Below, piece after piece: positions 6,341 to 10,650 of a DNA stretch of 10,650 nt (its first letter is position 1; every line of letters begins with the position of its first letter). A program made the translations under genes and the position numbers. Origin of the DNA: Gammaproteobacteria bacterium (GTDB lineage: Bacteria > Pseudomonadota > Gammaproteobacteria > Pseudomonadales > Pseudohongiellaceae); NCBI GenBank assembly GCA_016762975.1, contig JAESUV010000210.1:1-10650 (forward strand). The letters are read 5' to 3'. Under the pieces are notes generated by a model. That model had not been told where the DNA came from. It was given only the letters and a program-made list of their open reading frames with translations, and did not search any database.

Positions 6341-6380
6341 ACCCTCCTTCTTAGCTTGATGGGAGAGTTATATCTTAAAT

Positions 6381-6620
6381 TTGAGTAATAGTGAGAAAGT
6401 GGTGTTACCAATAAATCTAACAAGTGATGAGTTGAAAGAAGTTACCGGCAGGCAAAAATCTACTGCTCAACTTCGCTGGCTTCGCAGAAACGGGTTTACG
6501 GCATTACTCCGCGCTGATGGTATTCCTCTGGTCTCACGAGCTCACTTCGAAGCCAAGATGGGAGGGTATTTGCCAGGAACGAAGCCACAGAACTTTGAGC
6601 CAAACTACGGAGCCCTTTGA
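6381..6620 (+). CDS. DUF4224-domain protein next to integrase
   Basis: A 79-aa protein matching the DUF4224 pattern over about residues 12-62: LTSDELKEVTGRQKSTAQ, then LRWLRRNGFTALLRADGIP and SRAHFEAKMGG. These small proteins are typically encoded just upstream of phage-type integrases and look like compact DNA-binding folds. An excisionase-like or integrase-accessory role is commonly supposed, not proven. The start is TTG at 6381 with GGGAGAG 13 bases upstream; in-frame GTGs at 6399 and 6402 are less likely. Its TGA overlaps the integrase ATG (TGATG), so the two are translationally coupled. Confidence 0.8.
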   Translation: MSNSEKVVLPINLTSDELKEVTGRQKSTAQLRWLRRNGFTALLRADGIPLVSRAHFEAKMGGYLPGTKPQNFEPNYGAL

Positions 6621-7654
6621 TGTCACCAAAACCTCGTCTCGAAGCGAATAAAGGACTCCCCGCTGGATGGCGCCACAAGCATGGAGCCTATTACTACCGC
6701 CCTCCTGTCCAACTACGCGATCTCTGGGATGGCAAGACAGAGTATCGGCTTGGCAAGAGCCTGAGCGAAGCTTATAGAGTCTGGGCAGACAAATTGGACT
6801 ACTACTCCGATGCTAAATTGATGGGTGATCTGCTTGATAGATATGCTCTTGAAGTCATTCCACTAAAAGCGCCGAAAACTCAAACCTCTAATCAAATCTC
6901 GATCAGGAAGTTAAAAGCTGTTTTTGGAGAGATGCCGATCGAAGCCGTGAAGCCAAAGCACGTTTATCAATATCGGGATATCAGGGGTAAGCAAGGTAAA
7001 ACAGCGGCAAACAGAGACATTGAAGTTCTCAGTCACTCGTTTACCAAAGCCATCGAATGGGGCCTATGCGAAAACCACCCTATCAAAGGAAAAGTAAGAA
7101 AATTCAGCACACCTCCGCGAAAGCGTTATGTGGAGGACTGGGAAGTAGCAGAAGCGCTTAAAGTCGCCTCCCCTTTCATCGCTGCCTATGTACGACTAAA
7201 GCTCCTAACGGGACTCAGGAGAGGCGATTTACTCTCACTGAAAGTATCTGACTTACAAGACGATGGAATTCACATTACTCCGAGGAAAACAGCCCATTCC
7301 ACAGGGAAGAGCATAATCATTGAGTGGTCAGACGATTTAAAGTTTGCCGTTGACCAAGTCATGAAGTTAAGGAAGAAGATACTGTCACTATGGCTATTTC
7401 ATACGAATCGGGGACAGCCTTATATGAAGGAGGATGGTACCGCCAATGGATTTGATTCAATCTGGCAAAGGTTCATGGGCAAGGCATTAGCAAATACATC
7501 ATTAACGGTAAGATTCACAGAACATGATCTGAGGGCGAAGGTGGCTTCTGATGTTTCAATTGATCACGCTCAGGCCCTTTTAGGGCACTCTAGTTCAGAG
7601 TTAACTGATCGTGTTTATCGGAGAAAACCTAAGCTTGTTAAGCCTAGAGCCTAG
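6620..7654 (+). CDS. int: Tyrosine integrase of the element
   Basis: A 344-aa phage-type site-specific recombinase that would insert and excise the element at the tRNA-Arg 3' end. The N terminus (about 10-60; GLPAGWRHKHGAYYYR, LWDGKTEYRLGKSLSEAYR) resembles the arm-binding domain of lambda-like integrases. A core-binding helical region follows (65-160), then the catalytic domain with all expected residues: R200 (LTGLRRGD), K223, H302 and R305 (EHDLR), H323 (LLGHSS) and Y333 (DRVYRRK). The ATG at 6620 is preferred over an upstream in-frame TTG (6617) because it gives the TGATG overlap with DUF4224 and has GGAG 7 bases upstream. Its 3' end overlaps the convergent HNH gene by 11 bp. It looks functional. 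Confidence 0.93.
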   Translation: MSPKPRLEANKGLPAGWRHKHGAYYYRPPVQLRDLWDGKTEYRLGKSLSEAYRVWADKLDYYSDAKLMGDLLDRYALEVIPLKAPKTQTSNQISIRKLKAVFGEMPIEAVKPKHVYQYRDIRGKQGKTAANRDIEVLSHSFTKAIEWGLCENHPIKGKVRKFSTPPRKRYVEDWEVAEALKVASPFIAAYVRLKLLTGLRRGDLLSLKVSDLQDDGIHITPRKTAHSTGKSIIIEWSDDLKFAVDQVMKLRKKILSLWLFHTNRGQPYMKEDGTANGFDSIWQRFMGKALANTSLTVRFTEHDLRAKVASDVSIDHAQALLGHSSSELTDRVYRRKPKLVKPRA

Positions 7655-8621
7655 ACGGAAGCAAGCGAACCTTCGGTTTCTCAATTGTAGAAAGCAATGA
7701 ATGCTCATACGTTATCGTTTTTTCCCTATCAGCATACTCATAACGAAGTCCCTTTATTGTTTGGGCGATACTGTCCATAGACAGATGAACTCCAGATCCA
7801 ACTAGCTCGATCCCCCTTTCACCTCCCAAATTTATTTTCGTAGAAGGTACGTGAGGAATTTTCGTGTCCACTAATATCCCAATACTTGCTCCAGTAGATA
7901 TTAAAGACTCAAAACCAAGATGAACTTCCAAATCAGGACTTATTCTACCCACGTTCATAAAATCTTTCGATAGAAACAAGTGGAACTGCTTATAATACAT
8001 ATCTAAGGAAATTATTTTAAATATATTCGGATGTAAAACTTCTATATGAAGAGCAATTTTTTTGTCACTGAGCCGAAATATTTTAATTTCAGTACCGATT
8101 ACTTGAGCATCCCAAACCCTATTGCTACCTGACCACTGGTTCCTATTGATTCTGAAAATCTGTTTACTTTTGTCGTCTGTAAACATAGCTGTGATTTGCG
8201 GATAAGTAGAACCCTCTTCGGGAGCTTCAATTACAAGTAACTCCTCTTCGCCAAGCATAATAAGATTTTTGCAATTACTAAATCTACTACTTCCCAAATG
8301 CACATCTATGTTTTGAGCTCTAAACGAAAACTCATCAAATGGACTTTTAACAATGTCTGCTTGCTGGACCTCTTTATATTTCTCAATAACGATCTCCTTA
8401 GAGGTCAATCCACGTGTAACTTTGCCATGGCAATGCGCACAAAGTAGGCAGATCTTGTCGGGATCATGTTCCTCGCAGTTTTGAAAAGGAACAATATGCT
8501 CATACTCATAGATACCATTCCTACAAATCACGCAGCCAAATTTTGATCTCTGTCTCACCTGCAATTTTACGCTGGATGGAATATACCTACTCAACCCATG
8601 CCTGTTTTTGACAGAAGCCAT
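7644..8621 (-). CDS. HNH-domain protein (putative nuclease, cargo)
   Basis: A 325-aa protein. Residues about 25-72 form a Cys4 HNH-type module: C30/C33, E41-H42 (YEHIVPF) and C61/C64 with H65 (LLCAHCHGK). The usual asparagine of HNH nucleases is not obvious (DKICLLC in place of DNL..LC) and the last histidine is replaced, so activity is uncertain. Residues about 85-300 are beta-rich with no familiar domain. HNH proteins that begin similarly (GLSRYIPSSVK) and have a long beta C terminus are widespread and uncharacterised, as I recall. GAGGAG about 10 bases upstream supports the ATG. It lies between integrase and tRNA, opposite in direction to the rest of the element, as accessory or defence genes often do. 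Confidence 0.8.
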   Translation of the reverse strand: MASVKNRHGLSRYIPSSVKLQVRQRSKFGCVICRNGIYEYEHIVPFQNCEEHDPDKICLLCAHCHGKVTRGLTSKEIVIEKYKEVQQADIVKSPFDEFSFRAQNIDVHLGSSRFSNCKNLIMLGEEELLVIEAPEEGSTYPQITAMFTDDKSKQIFRINRNQWSGSNRVWDAQVIGTEIKIFRLSDKKIALHIEVLHPNIFKIISLDMYYKQFHLFLSKDFMNVGRISPDLEVHLGFESLISTGASIGILVDTKIPHVPSTKINLGGERGIELVGSGVHLSMDSIAQTIKGLRYEYADREKTITYEHSLLSTIEKPKVRLLPSRL

Positions 8622-8672
8622 CGACAGTTTGCTCCTCTTGGAAGACGAATGATGAATCGAAAATCTACCCTA

Positions 8673-8698
8673 TGGGACAAACCCCAATCTATGGGACA
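8673..8698. promoter_or_regulatory. Putative integrase arm sites at the tRNA side
   Basis: TGGGACA occurs twice in the same orientation (8673-8679 and 8692-8698), both inside CTATGGGACAAA, 19 bp apart and 54 and 35 bp from the att core at 8733. Together with the motifs beside relics A and B this suggests a set of integrase arm sites: two direct copies on this side, two inverted copies on the other. Confidence 0.55.
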
Positions 8699-8734
8699 AA
8701 TGAAAAAACCGATAAGGCTACAAAGCAGAGAATT

Positions 8735-8811
8735 TGGTGCGCCCAGAGAGATTCGAACTCCCGACCAACTGGTTCGAAGCCAGTTACTCTATCCAGCTGA
8801 GCTATGGGCGC
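8735..8811 (-). tRNA. tRNA-Arg (anticodon UCG)
   Basis: A 77-nt gene with encoded CCA. The acceptor arms GCGCCCA/TGGGCGC pair fully; the discriminator is A. The anticodon stem ACTGG/CCAGT encloses loop CTTCGAA with anticodon TCG (plus-strand 8775-8777), reading arginine CGN codons. The T arm contains TTCGAAT. Its 3' 49 bp are the attachment core of the element, which rebuilt the gene on integration. Downstream transcription now enters element DNA, where a GGTTTTTTC run on the minus strand (about 8702-8710) is only a weak terminator candidate. Confidence 0.97.
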
Positions 8812-8864
8812 ATGGAGCGGGCATTATATACACTTAGTTTGGATGGGTCACTGCAAGTCTGCTC

Positions 8865-8953
8865 GAGAGATTGATTCAGAATTTATCGTAGATAAATCTT
8901 TCACCCCCCCAAGGCGCCTTTCAGGCGTCTGCGGAGCTACGCTCCTTTCGAAC
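8865..8953. repeat. Structured tRNA-spacer repeat, copy 2
   Basis: It has the same frame as 2998-3087: GAGAGATTGATTC, hairpin ATTTATC/GATAAAT, TTTCACCCC, hairpin GGCGCC/GGCGTC, then CTGCGGAGC-TAC-GCTCC and TTTCGAAC. It lies between the intact tRNA-Arg and its pseudogene copy and is part of a larger tandem duplication of tRNA plus spacer with an offset of about 196 bp. Confidence 0.65.
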
Positions 8954-9007
8954 CCCCAACCAACTGGTTCGAAAAACCTTTACTCTATCCAGCTGAGCTA
9001 TGGGCGC
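8954..9007 (-). pseudogene. Decayed tRNA-Arg copy
   Basis: The 5' part (8981-9007) matches the intact tRNA-Arg exactly through acceptor 5' strand and D arm. The 5' anticodon-stem strand is damaged (AAGGT in place of ACTGG), while TTCGAACCAGTTGGT survives. The acceptor 3' strand and CCA end are absent: the sequence jumps within TTCGAAC into the spacer hairpin. A deletion between the TTCGAAC in the T loop and the TTTCGAAC that ends the spacer repeat would explain this. It cannot fold as a tRNA. Confidence 0.8.
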
Positions 9008-9061
9008 ATGGAGGGGGGGATTACAGACACTTAGTTTGAACGGGTCACTGCAAGTCTGCTC

Positions 9062-9137
9062 GAGAGATTGATTCAGAATTTATCGTAGATAAAACCTTCA
9101 CCCCTTCGAGGCGACTTTCAGGCGCCTGCGAAACTGA
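9062..9137. repeat. Structured tRNA-spacer repeat, copy 3 (partial)
   Basis: It is near identical to 8865-8940 at its start (GAGAGATTGATTCAGAATTT, ATTTATC/GATAAA hairpin), then diverges, with AGGCGACTTTCAGGCGCCTG, and loses the last hairpin after CTGCG. It is the spacer belonging to the pseudo-tRNA copy and ends about 60 bp before the higA stop codon. Confidence 0.6.
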
Positions 9138-9199
9138 AACATCTTTAGCTCAAACATATCAATAATTTATACAACTATCGCCTGCAGATACCGCCGCGC

Positions 9200-9565
9200 T
9201 TAAACCACTGCATACTCCTGTATTAAAGGGCCAGCGGGGACATTCCAGTTTCGGCTAATTGTTCTAATATTCTCTAAGGTCAGGCTTCTTTTTCTATTTA
9301 GCAATTCAGATGCTCTGGATCTAGAATTCAATAGCTCTGCCAGGTCCTTCTGGGTTTTCCCCGAAAACTCCATAACATTCTTTAGAAAATCTACGGGGTC
9401 TGGCGCGTCGATTGGATGCGCCTGTCTTTCATATAACTCTACAAGTGCAGCAAGTAACTCAAGTTCATCGCCTGCTTCGGAGCCATACTCAGCATCCATC
9501 AGTTGATTGACTCGACCGAGGGCGGCTTCGTAATCTCTTGCTGAATGAATCACTTTTATATTCAT
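9200..9565 (-). CDS. higA: HigA-type antitoxin
   Basis: A 121-aa antitoxin expected to bind and neutralise HigB and to repress the operon. Residues about 63-118 are an XRE-type helix-turn-helix: FLKNVMEFSGKTQKDLAELL, then SRSRASELLNRKRSLTLENI with recognition helix RSRASELLN. The N-terminal 60 residues are acidic and helical (AGDELELLAALVELYE) and likely contact the toxin, as in the YgjM-like HigA branch. Its ATG overlaps the toxin stop codon (TAATG), giving the toxin-first order characteristic of higBA. It lies outside the mobile element, on the chromosomal side of the tRNA duplication. Confidence 0.88.
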   Translation of the reverse strand: MNIKVIHSARDYEAALGRVNQLMDAEYGSEAGDELELLAALVELYERQAHPIDAPDPVDFLKNVMEFSGKTQKDLAELLNSRSRASELLNRKRSLTLENIRTISRNWNVPAGPLIQEYAVV

Positions 9566-9858
9566 TAGATCCTCTCCAAATAAGTACCGTCATATTCTTT
9601 GTGCGTTCCTATAAAACGAATGTATCCGATTCTATAGGCATAATTGAATTTCACGACCAACCGGTAGCTCCCCCCTACTATGTCAAATACGACCCTGTTG
9701 TCGCCGATGATACTGGCTTTGGGGAAATGCCTTTTTACATCTTGAGGCGTAGCCCAGTCTGCTTTGACCGCGATAATATGCCAGGATTTAAGAGCTTGCT
9801 CACTGTCGGCGTGTTTTTCCCAGAAGTCCCGGAGTCTCTTTTTAGCGTTAATTCGCAT
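9565..9858 (-). CDS. higB: HigB-type mRNA interferase toxin
   Basis: A 97-aa protein of the HigB family with a RelE-like fold, which cleaves mRNA at the ribosome. Family hallmarks seen: SWHIIAVKADWATPQDVKRH (44-63), NRVVFDIVGGSYRLVVKFNY (73-92 of the frame) and the closing IRFIGTHKEYDGTYLERI. Length is normal and the gene looks intact. It is the first gene of the operon; its TAA shares one base with the higA ATG. The Shine-Dalgarno is weak (AGGTG about 13 bases before ATG). An operator-covered promoter lies 30-60 bp upstream. Confidence 0.9.
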   Translation of the reverse strand: MRINAKKRLRDFWEKHADSEQALKSWHIIAVKADWATPQDVKRHFPKASIIGDNRVVFDIVGGSYRLVVKFNYAYRIGYIRFIGTHKEYDGTYLERI

Positions 9859-9886
9859 TTCTATTGCGGCACCTATTGATCTGGAT

Positions 9887-9916
9887 ACTGTACATTGTTC
9901 CCTTTATGGGAACAAT
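9887..9916 (-). promoter_or_regulatory. higBA promoter with overlapping palindromic operator
   Basis: ATTGTTCCC (9894-9902) and GGGAACAAT (9908-9916) form a perfect 9-bp inverted repeat with a 5-base spacer. On the minus strand TTGTTC (9910-9915) can serve as -35 and TACAGT (9887-9892) as -10, with exactly 17 bp between them. The palindrome therefore covers the -35 box and spacer, the usual arrangement for autorepression by HigA or the HigBA complex. Confidence 0.7.
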
Positions 9917-10111
9917 TCATTTCTACTTTTTTCACTAGACTCACTGGCGTCACAACGCTTCATCTGCCGCCTTCTGAAGTGTAGACGCAGTTACACAGAA
10001 TCGCGTCAGCATCTCCACAAGGCCCAGCACAACTAGCTTTTGCCCCCTGCCCCCTATATGCTTTCGGCCTATTGATCATTTGATCGTTGCTCAAATTAAC
10101 CGGGAGATTGC
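9917..10111. other. Intergenic region between higBA and the DUF2306 gene
   Basis: No gene is seen in these 195 bp. It should hold the promoter of the plus-strand gene at 10112. A 12-bp palindrome GATCATTTGATC lies at 10074-10085, about 27 bp before that start codon, and could be an operator, though short palindromes occur by chance. Confidence 0.35.
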
Positions 10112-10650
10112 ATGTCAGGTCTAACTGTAAATGAGACTACACCTAGCAAAGCCCTCGGTGGCATGGACTTCTCCGCGGCCCCTATGCCGGCTATTCGTAA
10201 GGTTTTGGAAGCTGTTGGTTGGGTACTGGTCGCGATCCTGGTTCTTACCGGCCTAGCAGCTATCTTTGGTCGAACAGGCTTCATGATTGGGGCGTTTTCT
10301 GAGCCTATCGCGAATCCGGAGGAGGTATTCAATGCCTTCGATATTCGCTACTACACCAATGCTATGGCCACTATCCTGCATCTAGGGCCTGGCTTCTTCG
10401 TGATGGTACTTGGGCCGCTACAGTTCATGCGTGGCGTGCGTAAGAAGCACATTAAGCTGCATCGCTTTAGCGGACGCGTCTTCGTACTCTGTGGCGTAAT
10501 CGGCGCCTTCTCTGGCATCGCTATCGGGGTTTTCGATCCCTTCATGGGCGTCGGTGGTCAGGGATTTAATGAGTCCATGGCCACAGCCTTCTTGTCTGTC
10601 TTTGTATTATTCTCTCTCACAATGGCTCTGGTACGCATTAAACAGCGCAA
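10112..10650 (+). CDS. DUF2306 membrane protein, 3'-truncated by the window
   Basis: 179 codons are visible and the frame is still open at the window end. After a polar N terminus, four hydrophobic segments appear at about 33-53, 84-104, 121-140 and 157-176, so it is a multi-pass inner-membrane protein. The LHRFSGRVFVL motif (116-126) after the second segment is typical of DUF2306 proteins, whose function is not known. CGGGAG 6-11 bases before the ATG supports the start. It is visibly more GC-rich than the genes of the inserted region, consistent with native chromosome. Confidence 0.8.
   Translation, partial: MSGLTVNETTPSKALGGMDFSAAPMPAIRKVLEAVGWVLVAILVLTGLAAIFGRTGFMIGAFSEPIANPEEVFNAFDIRYYTNAMATILHLGPGFFVMVLGPLQFMRGVRKKHIKLHRFSGRVFVLCGVIGAFSGIAIGVFDPFMGVGGQGFNESMATAFLSVFVLFSLTMALVRIKQR

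Larger units (their letters stand above)
3148..8735. mobile_element. tRNA-Arg-integrated rolling-circle element (about 5.6 kb)
   Basis: Direct repeats of the tRNA-Arg 3' half bound the segment, and it carries a complete tyrosine integrase, a DUF4224 protein and a Rep_trans-type initiator. Cargo is an 86-aa protein, a zinc-ribbon DUF4145 protein and an HNH protein. No coat, Zot-type assembly, relaxase, conjugation or repressor gene is visible. It is therefore not a complete filamentous prophage or ICE. It fits an integrated rolling-circle plasmid or a satellite that borrows helper functions. All main genes look intact, so excision may still be possible. Confidence 0.85.

Noticed and set aside
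8598..9034. Plus-strand ORFs across tRNA-Arg and its duplicate
   Set aside because: They are antisense to the tRNA and its pseudogene and contain typical tRNA-derived text such as GAPREIRTPDQLVRSQLLYP.
9538..10036. Plus-strand ORFs antisense to higB (113 and 90 codons)
   Set aside because: They are shadows of the well-supported higB frame and its promoter region, with no ribosome site or recognised domain.
10096..10545. Minus-strand ORFs opposite the DUF2306 gene
   Set aside because: The plus frame is open throughout, has a ribosome site and encodes regular membrane segments with a family motif. The minus frames are low-complexity shadows.
1..10650. CRISPR array or complete filamentous prophage
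   Set aside because: No regularly spaced short repeats are seen. No coat or Zot-type gene accompanies the Rep protein.

Overview
The window looks like a gammaproteobacterial chromosome, probably marine; genus and species cannot be named from it. This rests on the TolC-type outer-membrane factor, the gammaproteobacterial style of HigBA and DUF2306 proteins, and a tRNA-spacer repeat family. Two tRNA-Arg(UCG)-targeted insertions sit left of an ordinary chromosomal flank.

Left region (1-3147). A copy of the tRNA-Arg 3' half (49-103) has a terminator-like hairpin on its left and integrase arm-like motifs on its right. An orphan TolC-family gene (437-1834) follows, preceded by two 41-bp direct repeats and a perfect 15-bp palindrome carrying TATAAT. 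Then come about 620 bp with no convincing gene, a small secreted protein (2459-2794), a structured tRNA-spacer repeat, and a perfect 19-bp bidirectional terminator. I read this region as the cargo end of an older, decayed relative of the next element.

Core element (about 3148-8735, roughly 5.6 kb). It is bounded by a second tRNA-Arg relic on the left and the intact tRNA-Arg gene (minus strand) on the right. It encodes an 86-aa protein, a zinc-ribbon/DUF4145 protein, a 128-aa protein of unknown function, a Rep_trans-type rolling-circle initiator, a DUF4224 protein, a complete tyrosine integrase and, convergently, an HNH-domain protein. The integrase would recombine the 49-bp tRNA core. Conserved TGTCCCA/TGGGACA motifs at fixed distances from the cores look like its arm sites. 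The Rep protein would replicate the excised circle, and a GC-rich hairpin inside the rep gene is a strong candidate nick site. No coat, Zot, conjugation or repressor gene is visible, so this is a minimal rolling-circle integrative element or a satellite, carrying possible defence cargo (DUF4145, HNH).

Right flank (8735-10650). The intact tRNA-Arg is followed by a tandem duplication of its spacer with a decayed tRNA-Arg pseudogene. Next is a higBA toxin-antitoxin operon on the minus strand with a perfect operator palindrome over its promoter, then the start of a DUF2306 membrane protein running off the window.
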